Assembly: GCA_017554835.1 (NCBI GenBank)
Contig: JAFZHO010000107.1
Location: 1-7,244, forward strand
From: Clostridia bacterium
GTDB taxonomy: Bacteria > Bacillota > Clostridia > Oscillospirales > RGIG7773
Length of the DNA: 7,244 nucleotides
Direction: 5' to 3'
The first letter of the stretch is position 1. Every line of letters begins with the position of its first letter. Of the stretch, positions 1-6,012 are shown one piece after another. The notes under the pieces were generated by a model. It was not told where the DNA came from. It saw only the letters and a program-made list of their open reading frames with translations, and ran no database searches. Both the position numbers and the translations under genes were made by a program.

Positions 1-89
1 ATCTTATATTATATAAAAATTTTACCAAAACTTCAAGTGATATTGTGAATAAATTATCACTCTCATATTATAGCCAAAAAAATTACTTG
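1..89. other. AT-rich intergenic stretch with weak hairpin
   Basis: No gene is seen here. The stretch lies downstream of the radical SAM gene and its duplicated 3' fragment. A perfect 7-base inverted repeat (AGTGATA at 36-42, TATCACT at 55-61, 12-base loop) could form a weak hairpin. On the minus strand it would be followed by a T-rich but interrupted tract, so it may be a poor terminator for the metG operon. The hairpin is AT-rich and too weak for a firm call. Confidence 0.3.
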
Positions 90-188
90 CTATTCAATAT
101 ATTCTCTGACTCTGAAAGAGACTCCCGTTCTTTCTGCGATTTCGCGGCAGGCATCAATATCTTCCTTCGCCAGGCAAAAGTCCTTAAT
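90..188 (-). pseudogene. Orphan C-terminal fragment of radical SAM gene (tandem 3'-end duplicate)
   Basis: Reading on past the TAA stop of the radical SAM gene, in the same frame, gives 32 more codons and then a TAG stop at 90-92. The last 24 residues before the end (KEDIDACREI to VREYI) repeat the C terminus of the intact gene exactly, and the final residue is Glu instead of Asp. The fragment has no start codon, no ribosome binding site and no radical SAM core, so it is not expected to be translated. Upstream of the shared part it reads DFCLA where the intact gene has VDNMP, so it resembles the end of a slightly different allele. It could be a leftover from recombination or an assembly artefact. 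Confidence 0.75.
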
Positions 189-251
189 TTAGTCAATATA
201 TTCTCTGACTCTGAAAGAGACTCCCGTTCTTTCTGCGATTTCGCGGCAGGC
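94..251. repeat. Direct repeat, two copies at 99-base offset
   Basis: Positions 94-152 and 193-251 are identical over 59 bases. The similarity continues to about 167/266 with mismatches at 153/252, 156/255 and 165/264, then stops. The offset of 99 bases is exactly 33 codons, so both copies are in the same reading frame of the minus-strand radical SAM gene. All three mismatches in the extension are third-codon-position changes that keep the amino acid (Asp, Ile, Lys). Confidence 0.95.
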
Positions 252-788
252 GTCTATATCTTCTTTTGGCATATTATCAACCACGGTAAATATAACCTCG
301 CCTACGTATTTTTTGCATTCTTTTGCAAATTTGATTATAGCGTAGAAGGTTTCAACTCCGTATTTGGGGTGGCAGATTTTATCGTATTCATCGGCGTTTT
401 TTGCGTTAAGGGATATAGAAACGGAATCAATAACTCCCTCAAGCTGAGAAGAAATACTCTCCTTGAAAATCAAATCTCCGTGGCCGTTAGTATTTATTCT
501 TATATGAATATCTGATTTTGATTTTATGTATTTTGCGGTTTTAACAAGGTCGTATAACCTGATTATAGGTTCTCCAAATCCGCAAAAAACAACGCTTTTA
601 TATTTTGATAAATCTCTTTTATCGATATCTTCTTTTATTTCTTCAAAGGTAGGTTCTCTCTCTAACCAGAGATTTTCGGCATCTCCCACCTTATCCGTAG
701 TATTTCTCAGACAAAACTCGCAGTCATTAGTGCATTTGTTTGTCATATTTATATACAAACTCGTTCCAAGTTCGTATGTAATAGTCAT
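189..788 (-). CDS. TatD-associated radical SAM protein
   Basis: A 199-residue small radical SAM enzyme. Cys19, Cys23 and Cys26 form the CX3CX2C motif that holds the [4Fe-4S] cluster used to cleave S-adenosylmethionine. A GFGEP sequence at 70-74 matches the SAM-binding GGEP motif, and INTNG near 98-102 is a typical core strand. The short length and position directly after a tatD gene match the family annotated as TatD-family-associated radical SAM protein, whose substrate is not known. No extra iron-sulfur domain is visible. The ATG lies 22 bases after the tatD stop with an AAAGAGA-like ribosome binding site, so it is the last intact gene of the metG-tatD operon. Its final 24-25 codons are duplicated just downstream. 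Family membership is strong; the reaction is unknown. Confidence 0.88.
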   Translation of the reverse strand: MTITYELGTSLYINMTNKCTNDCEFCLRNTTDKVGDAENLWLEREPTFEEIKEDIDKRDLSKYKSVVFCGFGEPIIRLYDLVKTAKYIKSKSDIHIRINTNGHGDLIFKESISSQLEGVIDSVSISLNAKNADEYDKICHPKYGVETFYAIIKFAKECKKYVGEVIFTVVDNMPKEDIDACREIAERTGVSFRVREYID

Positions 789-810
789 CTAAGCCATCTC
801 TTTTCTATAA

Positions 811-1569
811 CTAAATTTTAAATAATCTTTTTGCGTTCTGCGTAGTAATATTCGCAACCTCTTCGTAGGATAAGCCCTTAATTTCGGCAAGTTTTTTGCA
901 AACCTCTTTTACCATGGAAGAATCGCATCTTTGCCCCCTGAAAGGAACAGGCGCCATATAAGGAGCATCCGTTTCGATCATTATTCTTTCCACGGGGATT
1001 TCTTTTGCAGCTTCTACCGCTCTTTTTGCATTATTAAAGGTCAGAACACCCGTAAACGAAATATAAAATCCCATTTTCAAAAATCTCTTTGAAAGTTCAG
1101 CGCTTCCGCTATAACAATGGATTACCCCTTCCCCTTTATAGCCCGATAGAATATCCAAAGTATCCTCGTGGGCCTCTCTATCGTGAATTATAACGGGCAG
1201 GGAAAGTCTTTCGGCCATTTTGAGTTGTTCCTTTAAAAATACCTTCTGCTTTTCAGAAAATTCTTTCCCGTAATAATATTCAAGTCCGATTTCACCGATT
1301 GCACGAACCTTTTTATTGCGGGCAAGCTCCTCAATAATTTCAAGGTCCTTTATATCGGAATTTTCATCCACTTCGCTTGGGTGATATCCCACCGCAGCAA
1401 AAGCGTAGTCGAAATTTTCGCAAAGTTCTATGCACTTTTTTGAGCTTTCCACGTTGCATCCCGGCAAAAGAACGTTGCAAACGCCTTGCGCAGGAAGTGA
1501 AGCTATAATATCTATAGCTTCACCTTCAAATCTTTTATCATCATAATGGGCATGAGTATCAAAAACCAT
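811..1569 (-). CDS. tatD: TatD family metal-dependent hydrolase (DNase)
   Basis: A 252-residue amidohydrolase-superfamily protein, the usual full length for TatD/YcfH/YabD proteins. These are cytosolic TIM-barrel enzymes, several shown to be metal-dependent 3'-5' exonucleases or DNases. The metal-site residues are all visible: DTHAH at 4-8 (His6, His8), GEIGLE at 92-97 (Glu93), PVIIHDR with His129, VIHCYSG with His151, and ETDAPY with Asp201. The ATG overlaps the metG stop in a TAATG arrangement, indicating translational coupling; GAGGGAG inside the end of metG may act as a distant ribosome binding site. TatD next to metG is a conserved order in Firmicutes, as with yabD and metS in Bacillus. 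The exact cellular substrate is an inference from the family. Confidence 0.93.
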   Translation of the reverse strand: MVFDTHAHYDDKRFEGEAIDIIASLPAQGVCNVLLPGCNVESSKKCIELCENFDYAFAAVGYHPSEVDENSDIKDLEIIEELARNKKVRAIGEIGLEYYYGKEFSEKQKVFLKEQLKMAERLSLPVIIHDREAHEDTLDILSGYKGEGVIHCYSGSAELSKRFLKMGFYISFTGVLTFNNAKRAVEAAKEIPVERIMIETDAPYMAPVPFRGQRCDSSMVKEVCKKLAEIKGLSYEEVANITTQNAKRLFKI

Positions 1570-3488
1570 TATCTTATCTTTGCTCCCTCATCTATTCCGT
1601 CTGCGAAAATAACCTTCACTCCGCCGTCTTTAAGATCGGCAGCAAGAATCATTCCCTGGCTTTCTATTTTGCATAAAAGGGCAGGTTTTAAGTTAGAAAC
1701 CATTAAAACGGTGCGTCCGATTAAATCCTCGGGACTATAATAATCTGCAATTCCTGAAACAACCTGACGTTTTTCATCTCCAAGGGAAAGCTGCAATTTC
1801 AAAAGTTTTTTGCTCTTTTCAACCTTTTCGCATTCAAGAACCTTTGCTGCTTTGATTTCTACTTTTCCAAAATCCTCGATAGAGATAAGATTTCTCTCTT
1901 CCTCTTTGGCTTTTGCTTTCTTTTCTTCTATTTCCTTAGCGATTTCCTCAAGCATTTTATCTTTATCAATTCTTTCAAAGATAACCTTTGCCTGACCTAC
2001 TTTTGCGCCATCTTGGATAAAGCCGAATTTTTCTCCGCTTTTGAAACTGTTTTCGGAAACGTTAATCTGCCTTAAAATCTCCGCAGAGGTATCGGGAAGA
2101 ATGGGCTCAATATTAACTGCAAGAATTCTGATGCATTCAATAAGGTTATATAAAACCTTTGAAAGTCTATCCTTGCTATTCTCGTCTTTTGCAAGGGCCC
2201 AAGGCATAGTTTCGTCAATATATTTATTGCTTCTTCTTGCAATATCAAGAAGAAAGTCGCAAGCATCTGCCATATGAAGATTTTCCATAGAAGTCTTATA
2301 TTTTGCAACCTTATCGGAAACAAAGGATATAAGCTCATTATCAAGGTCGGTATTTTCCATATTCTGACCTTTTAAAACCCCGTCAAAATATTTATTAACC
2401 ATGGTAACAGTTCTGTTAACAAGGTTACCGATAGTATTTGCAAGGTCGGTATTAAATCTTTCGATAATAGTATCGTAGGTGATGCTTCCATCCTGACCGT
2501 AAGGCATTTCGGAAAGAAGATAATATCTCACCGCATCAACGCCAAGGCGCTCAATAATATCAGAAGAGTAAATAACGTTACCCTTTGATTTGCTCATTTT
2601 ATCCTCGCCGAATAATAGCCATGGATGACCAAAAACCTTTTTAGGAAGGGGCACTCCAAGTGCCATCAACATAATCGGCCAATAAATAGTATGAAATCTT
2701 AAAATATCTTTTCCTATAACGTGAACGTCGCAGGGCCAGTATTTATTGAATGTTTCAGAGCTTCCGTCAGGATCATAACCGATAGCTGTTATATAGTTTG
2801 TCAAAGCGTCAAGCCAAACGTAAACAACGTGCTTCGGATCGAAATCAACGGGGATTCCCCATTTGAAAGAAGTTCTTGAAACGCAAAGGTCAGAAAGACC
2901 GGGTAAAAGGAAGTTATTAAGCATTTCGTTCTTTCTTGAAGGTGGCTGAATAAAATCAGGATTCTCCTCGATATGCTTAATAAGGGCAGGAGCGTATTTG
3001 CTCATTTTAAAGAAATAGGATTCTTCCTTGGTTTTAGTTAATTTTCTGCCGCAGTCGGGACAAATCCCATCAGGCGCCTGAGTTTCCGTAAAAAATGATT
3101 CGCAAGGCACGCAGTAAAGTCCCTCGTATTCACTTTTATAAATATCGCCCTGGTCATAAAGTTTTTTGAATATTTTTTTAACTATTTTTTCATGCTGCGG
3201 GTCTGTTGTTCTTATAAATCCGTCGTTTGAAATATTAAGATTTTTATAGTTTTCTTTGATTTCCGAAGAAATTTTATCAACGTATTCTTTGGGCGAAATT
3301 CCTTGTTCCTTTGCAATTTCTTCGATTTTCTGCCCGTGCTCGTCAGTGCCTGTAAGCATGAAAACATCCTTGCCCATTTTTCTCTGAAATCTTGATACCG
3401 CATCGGTAAAAACTATCTCATAATCATTTCCCACGTGGGGCTTTCTGGATGCGTATGCAATTGCCGTTGTTATATAGAATTTTTCCAT
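1569..3488 (-). CDS. metG: Methionyl-tRNA synthetase with C-terminal tRNA-binding domain
   Basis: A 639-residue cytosolic class I aminoacyl-tRNA synthetase that charges tRNA-Met with methionine using ATP. The HIGH signature appears as HVGN at 18-21, and the KMSKS loop is exact at 297-301. A zinc knuckle is formed by Cys126, Cys129, Cys143 and Cys146. The anticodon-binding helical domain covers roughly 345-500 (with the NLVNRT motif at 355-360). A lysine/glutamate-rich linker at about 508-532 leads to a C-terminal OB-fold tRNA-binding (EMAP II/Trbp111-like) domain at about 535-639, which in relatives promotes dimerisation. The length is normal for this two-part form. The start is supported by AGGAGAG eight bases upstream. 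It is the first gene of the operon; the 5' leader is short (about 33 bases from the predicted start site), leaving no room for a T-box or SAM riboswitch. Confidence 0.97.
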   Translation of the reverse strand: MEKFYITTAIAYASRKPHVGNDYEIVFTDAVSRFQRKMGKDVFMLTGTDEHGQKIEEIAKEQGISPKEYVDKISSEIKENYKNLNISNDGFIRTTDPQHEKIVKKIFKKLYDQGDIYKSEYEGLYCVPCESFFTETQAPDGICPDCGRKLTKTKEESYFFKMSKYAPALIKHIEENPDFIQPPSRKNEMLNNFLLPGLSDLCVSRTSFKWGIPVDFDPKHVVYVWLDALTNYITAIGYDPDGSSETFNKYWPCDVHVIGKDILRFHTIYWPIMLMALGVPLPKKVFGHPWLLFGEDKMSKSKGNVIYSSDIIERLGVDAVRYYLLSEMPYGQDGSITYDTIIERFNTDLANTIGNLVNRTVTMVNKYFDGVLKGQNMENTDLDNELISFVSDKVAKYKTSMENLHMADACDFLLDIARRSNKYIDETMPWALAKDENSKDRLSKVLYNLIECIRILAVNIEPILPDTSAEILRQINVSENSFKSGEKFGFIQDGAKVGQAKVIFERIDKDKMLEEIAKEIEEKKAKAKEEERNLISIEDFGKVEIKAAKVLECEKVEKSKKLLKLQLSLGDEKRQVVSGIADYYSPEDLIGRTVLMVSNLKPALLCKIESQGMILAADLKDGGVKVIFADGIDEGAKIR

Positions 3489-3527
3489 AACTTACACTCT
3501 CCTAAACAAAATTTATCCATTATAAAT

Positions 3528-3556
3528 ATTATATATTTTTCCTAAGGACTTTTCAA
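3528..3556 (-). promoter_or_regulatory. Sigma-A-like promoter of metG-tatD-rSAM operon
   Basis: On the minus strand, TTGAAA (3556-3551) and a perfect TATAAT (3533-3528) are separated by 17 bases. Transcription would begin near 3521, about 33 bases before the metG ATG. A second TATAAT at 3524-3519 has no well-spaced -35 box. This is strong by consensus but not experimentally known. Confidence 0.75.
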
Positions 3557-3592
3557 GGGAATATTCTATTTTTTAAGCGAATTTTTCCCTCT

Positions 3593-3620
3593 CACAAAAA
3601 AATAAATTCATCATAAAATA
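3593..3620 (+). promoter_or_regulatory. Candidate mother-cell sigma (SigK/SigE-like) promoter of cotJ
   Basis: CACA at 3593-3596 and CATAAAATA at 3612-3620 are 15 bases apart. This fits the SigK pattern (ACA-like -35, CATAnnnTA -10); the -10 also resembles the SigE CATACAAT-type box, but no good SigE -35 is seen. The site is about 50 bases before the cotJA start, and in Bacillus subtilis cotJ is transcribed in the mother cell under SigE. No good sigma-A promoter was noticed in this position. The assignment is tentative in this AT-rich sequence. Confidence 0.35.
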
Positions 3621-3653
3621 CTACGAGCAGGAATTTTCCGTTCTTAAATTACG

Positions 3654-3660
3654 AAAGGAG
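3654..3660 (+). promoter_or_regulatory. Ribosome binding site fixing TTG start of cotJA
   Basis: AAAGGAG lies nine bases before TTG at 3670. The next in-frame ATG (3691) has no such site, so the rare TTG start is preferred. Confidence 0.8.
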
Positions 3661-3669
3661 ATAATTACG

Positions 3670-3915
3670 TTGGAAAATTACAGAAATCAGATGTATAGAA
3701 ATCAAATGAATTGTAGCTGTAATATGCAAAGAATTCAAAATCAATGCAAAAACATCATCGATGCCACCTGCGTTGATGAATTGCCACTTGCAATGGCATA
3801 CGTTCCAATGCAAAAAATCGAAAACTTATTTGACTGCCAGACGGCACTATATCACGGAACAATCTTTCCCCAGCTTGTTCTACCCTTTGAGGGCTGCAAA
3901 GGAGGCAGAAACTAA
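3670..3915 (+). CDS. cotJA: Spore coat protein CotJA
   Basis: An 81-residue spore-coat-associated protein. The conserved CotJA core is plain: LPLAMAYVPMQ at 38-48 followed by TALYHGTIFPQ at 58-68 and LVLPFEG at 69-75. CotJA is made in the mother cell during sporulation and works with CotJC in the coat. The N-terminal part (1-35) is less conserved, contains a perfect tandem YRNQM repeat at 4-8 and 9-13, and carries Cys15, Cys17, Cys26 and Cys34. With Cys56 and Cys76 this makes six cysteines, which may allow cross-linking (inference). Translation starts at TTG. It is the first gene of the cotJABC operon, and its TAA overlaps the cotJB ATG. Confidence 0.92.
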   Translation: MENYRNQMYRNQMNCSCNMQRIQNQCKNIIDATCVDELPLAMAYVPMQKIENLFDCQTALYHGTIFPQLVLPFEGCKGGRN

Positions 3916-4169
3916 TGTGTAACGAAAGAGAAGCATTGATGAAAAAACTTATGCAGGCAAATTTCGTTCTTGACGATATGCGACTATATCTTGATACCCA
4001 CCCCTGCGATGAGGAAGGTATTAAAATATTCGAGGCAGCAAGAATGCAAAGGGATGAATTTCTTATGGAATATGAGGCAAAATTCGGTCCCGTTTTAGCA
4101 GATAACGGCGTAACAAACGGCCAGTGGAATTGGATAGAAAAACCATGGCCATGGCAGAATGAGGTGTAA
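3915..4169 (+). CDS. cotJB: Spore coat protein CotJB
   Basis: An 84-residue acidic, mostly helical protein of the CotJB family, the middle gene of cotJABC. The recognisable parts are the N-terminal helix (about 5-27, with ALMKKLMQANFVLDDMRLYLD), the LDTHP segment at 26-30, a second helix at about 32-55, and the family's C-terminal WNWIEKPWPW motif at 71-80. It is thought to belong to the inner coat, but its biochemical role is unknown. The ATG overlaps the cotJA stop by one base and has an excellent AAAGGAGG ribosome binding site (3898-3905) nine bases upstream inside cotJA, so it is translationally coupled. Length and order are normal for the family. Confidence 0.92.
   Translation: MCNEREALMKKLMQANFVLDDMRLYLDTHPCDEEGIKIFEAARMQRDEFLMEYEAKFGPVLADNGVTNGQWNWIEKPWPWQNEV
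4161..4166 (+). promoter_or_regulatory. Ribosome binding site fixing the cotJC start
   Basis: GAGGTG, overlapping the end of cotJB, is seven bases before ATG 4174. An upstream in-frame ATG at 4159 overlaps this site and would add five residues absent from the usual MW-YEK-LQYP family start. Confidence 0.8.
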
Positions 4170-4173
4170 TACT

Positions 4174-4773
4174 ATGTGGACATATGAGAAAAGATTGCAA
4201 TACCCCGTAAATATAAAAAACCCAAATCCAAAAGCGGCAAAAATCATTATGAGCCAACTTGGTGGACCCGACGGGGAACTTGGCGCTTCTATGAGATATT
4301 TATCTCAGAGATACACCATGCCCTATAAACAGGTTACGGGAATTTTAACCGACGTTGGCACTGAAGAACTTGCCCATCTTGAAATAGTTTCGGCAATTTT
4401 ATATCAGCTTACAAAAAACCTCTCAATCGAACAAATCAAGCAAAGCGGATTTGATGCTTATTTCGTAGATCATACTACGGGTATCTGGCCATCTGCCGCA
4501 TCGGGAATGCCTTTTACCTCTGTTTGCTTTGCCTCAAAAGGCGACGTTATAACAGACCTTCACGAGGATATGGCAGCAGAACAAAAAGCGAGAACAACCT
4601 ACGATAATATTCTTCGCCTTGTTGACGATCCCGATATTATCGATCCTATAAAATATTTGAGAGAAAGAGAAATCGTTCATTATCAGCGTTTTGGCGAATC
4701 CCTTCGCATCGCCCAGGAACACCTTGACAGCAAAAACTTCTACGCAATAAACCCCGAGTTTGATAAATGCTAA
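4174..4773 (+). CDS. cotJC: Spore coat manganese catalase CotJC
   Basis: A 199-residue ferritin-like four-helix protein of the manganese catalase family, found in the spore coat and expected to break down hydrogen peroxide. It begins with the typical MWTYEKRLQYPVNIK-type end. The dimanganese ligands can all be placed: Glu35 (GELGA), Glu65 and His68 (EELAHLE), Glu136 (MAAEQKAR) and His169 (REREIVHYQ). Their spacing closely mirrors Glu35, Glu66, His69, Glu148 and His181 of the Lactobacillus plantarum enzyme, so an active centre is plausible. The protein is shorter than true secreted or cytosolic manganese catalases, as usual for CotJC. It starts four bases after cotJB, is last in the operon, and is followed at once by a strong terminator. 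Confidence 0.94.
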   Translation: MWTYEKRLQYPVNIKNPNPKAAKIIMSQLGGPDGELGASMRYLSQRYTMPYKQVTGILTDVGTEELAHLEIVSAILYQLTKNLSIEQIKQSGFDAYFVDHTTGIWPSAASGMPFTSVCFASKGDVITDLHEDMAAEQKARTTYDNILRLVDDPDIIDPIKYLREREIVHYQRFGESLRIAQEHLDSKNFYAINPEFDKC

Positions 4774-4774
4774 T

Positions 4775-4812
4775 AAAAAAAGATATGAGAGTTTTTCTCT
4801 CATATCTTTTTT
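4775..4812. terminator. Bidirectional rho-independent terminator between convergent genes
   Basis: A 16-base-pair stem (4776-4791 with 4797-4812) closes a five-base T loop. The outer ends are A-run on the left and T-run on the right, so either strand gives a hairpin followed by U residues. It sits just after the cotJC stop. It also overlaps the stop codon (4811-4813) of the converging gene, so it most likely ends both transcripts. Confidence 0.9.
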
Positions 4813-5416
4813 ATATTATTGAACAAATCAAACCACCTATGACAAACAACAAAACAGGCAGTGCAAAAACAAAGCCCCATAACATTTCCCAAAAGAAACG
4901 ACTTTTACCACAGTAATTCTCAATATATCTGTATTTTCTCGCAAAAGAATACCGCAAAGCATCCCATAATGTGTCGCTGCACCAATCGTGTGAAGTTGTT
5001 TTTTCTGCTCGCTCCAACAGTTTTTTTAATCTTTTTTCTACTCTTCCAAGAACAGATTGTTCATTGTATTTCCATTCTATGGGTTTATCCCCTTGGTGAG
5101 CTCGTGATAATTGATATACTAAAAATGCATATTTCTTGTAGCCTTTTTTCTTGGCAGGTTTTTTAATTGGATTAACCTGTAAAACGAGAAGTTTATAACG
5201 ATTTGGGGTATGGTGATATTTTTTCTTCTCAATTTTTCTATTAATAAATACATATTCAAGCAAATTAAGAAGACTATGCTGACTATAATGATTGAACTTC
5301 TCAACATCTTCCGTAAATGAGCGACGGTGTATGGTTATCTCTATTCCATGTTCAATAAACATAGCATTATACTGATTTAAAAGCTCCGTAACTTTTTCAT
5401 AAAATGTATCGCTCAT
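4811..5416 (-). CDS. Hypothetical tail-anchored membrane protein
   Basis: I do not recognise this 201-residue protein. The N-terminal 170 or so residues look soluble and mixed in structure, with a strongly basic middle (61-98, including lysine runs such as KKK at 64-66 and KKPAKKKGYKK at 85-95) and a charged amphipathic helix at about 122-140. One hydrophobic segment at about 177-200 ends the chain, preceded by KSR, which predicts a C-tail anchor with the basic domain in the cytoplasm. There is no signal peptide. The ATG is supported by AGAGGTG (5422-5428) five bases upstream and by a good promoter. It is transcribed divergently from the four-helix membrane protein and converges on cotJC. Contact with nucleic acid or acidic lipids is possible from the basic charge but is only inference. 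Confidence 0.72.
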   Translation of the reverse strand: MSDTFYEKVTELLNQYNAMFIEHGIEITIHRRSFTEDVEKFNHYSQHSLLNLLEYVFINRKIEKKKYHHTPNRYKLLVLQVNPIKKPAKKKGYKKYAFLVYQLSRAHQGDKPIEWKYNEQSVLGRVEKRLKKLLERAEKTTSHDWCSDTLWDALRYSFARKYRYIENYCGKSRFFWEMLWGFVFALPVLLFVIGGLICSII

Positions 5417-5462
5417 TTTGTCACCTCTTTTTATTGAAATATACGCTTTAGTTTATTTTATT

Positions 5463-5491
5463 ATTATATCACTCTTAATCAATAAAGTAAA
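5463..5491 (-). promoter_or_regulatory. Extended -10 promoter of tail-anchored protein gene
   Basis: On the minus strand, TTTACT (5491-5486), a 17-base spacer and TATAAT (5468-5463), with TGA directly before the -10 box giving an extended -10. Transcription would start near 5456, leaving a leader of about 40 bases. Confidence 0.7.
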
Positions 5492-5534
5492 TTACAAAAA
5501 TTTATTCAGAAAATCGTGCTTGATTTTTACTTTA
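5483..5534. repeat. Inverted repeat spanning the two divergent -35 boxes
   Basis: TAAAGTAAA at 5483-5491 and its exact complement TTTACTTTA at 5526-5534 are separated by 34 bases. Each arm contains the -35 box of one divergent promoter. Extending each arm outward to 14 bases keeps 11 matches. This may be an operator pair for one regulator, or simply similar -35 regions. Confidence 0.6.
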
Positions 5535-5554
5535 CAAAAAAATCCCATTATGAT
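5526..5554 (+). promoter_or_regulatory. Promoter of four-helix membrane protein gene
   Basis: TTTACT (5526-5531), 17 bases, then TATGAT (5549-5554). Transcription would start near 5561, so the leader is very short (about 17 bases) and holds little beyond the ribosome binding site. Confidence 0.6.
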
Positions 5555-5565
5555 AATATTTTGTT

Positions 5566-5571
5566 GAGGTG
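5566..5571 (+). promoter_or_regulatory. Ribosome binding site deciding GTG 5578
   Basis: GAGGTG is six bases before GTG 5578. An in-frame GTG at 5569 is part of this site itself and so is not the start. Confidence 0.75.
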
Positions 5572-5577
5572 ATAAAA

Positions 5578-5994
5578 GTGAACGAAATTTTTAACAAGTT
5601 TGAAATCAAAGACAAGAAGAATGAGAATATAGGCAAAATCATAGTCTGGATAATTGCGACTATAAATTTTATTTATATTGCGCTAACCTTTTTCAGTTTA
5701 TTCTCAGAGGACGATTCCGCGTCATTATACTCCGGTATTATGATAGTTGTTACTGCCGTTGTTTTAAATATTCAGTTTTTGTTAGGCACTGATTGGATAC
5801 GGGTTTTGTTCGCTTTTTATTATACATGTATTTCCACCTGGCAAATATACGGATTATTCGAAGGTATTTATAGCGAAACGTGGTGGGCAATCGTTATCAG
5901 TATAATTCTTACCGCCTACTCTATATCTGCGGCAATTGTCCTTTTCAAAAGCCGCAGCGTTAAAGAATACCTCTATGCAAAGCAAAATGGATAA
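5578..5994 (+). CDS. Hypothetical four-helix membrane protein
   Basis: I do not recognise a family for this 138-residue protein. After a charged, lysine-rich N terminus (1-20), four hydrophobic segments are visible at about 20-43, 51-69, 74-97 and 101-123, and the chain ends in a short basic tail (KSRSVKEYLYAKQNG). Acidic residues between helices 1 and 2 (EDD at 44-46) and the charged ends suggest both termini are cytoplasmic. No catalytic or transport motif is seen. It starts at GTG, chosen because a GAGGTG ribosome binding site lies six bases upstream. It has its own promoter and terminator, so it is a single-gene unit. It shares its upstream region with the divergent tail-anchored protein gene, so co-regulation of two membrane proteins is possible (inference). 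Confidence 0.75.
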   Translation: MNEIFNKFEIKDKKNENIGKIIVWIIATINFIYIALTFFSLFSEDDSASLYSGIMIVVTAVVLNIQFLLGTDWIRVLFAFYYTCISTWQIYGLFEGIYSETWWAIVISIILTAYSISAAIVLFKSRSVKEYLYAKQNG

Positions 5995-6012
5995 TAGGGA
6001 TTTTCCCCCTCA

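Noticed and set aside
94..251. Two direct repeats as a possible CRISPR array
   Set aside because: There are only two copies, they are coding and in frame with a known gene, and the intervening 40 bases continue that gene's reading frame.
45..515. 156-codon plus-strand open frame containing a repeated NIFSDSERDSRS peptide
   Set aside because: It is antisense to the radical SAM gene, and its repeat is only the complementary view of the 59-base DNA repeat. It has no ribosome binding site.
3489..3527. T-box or SAM riboswitch upstream of metG
   Set aside because: The predicted transcription start leaves a leader of only about 33 bases, and no stem or conserved core is visible.
3556..3590. Imperfect hairpin AGGGAATATTC / GAATTTTTCCCT upstream of the metG promoter
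   Set aside because: It is AT-rich and mismatched, not followed by a T run in the right place, and outside both predicted transcripts or nearly so. It could be chance.
4159..4173. Upstream ATG for cotJC
   Set aside because: It overlaps the ribosome binding site that serves ATG 4174, and the five added residues do not fit the family's start.
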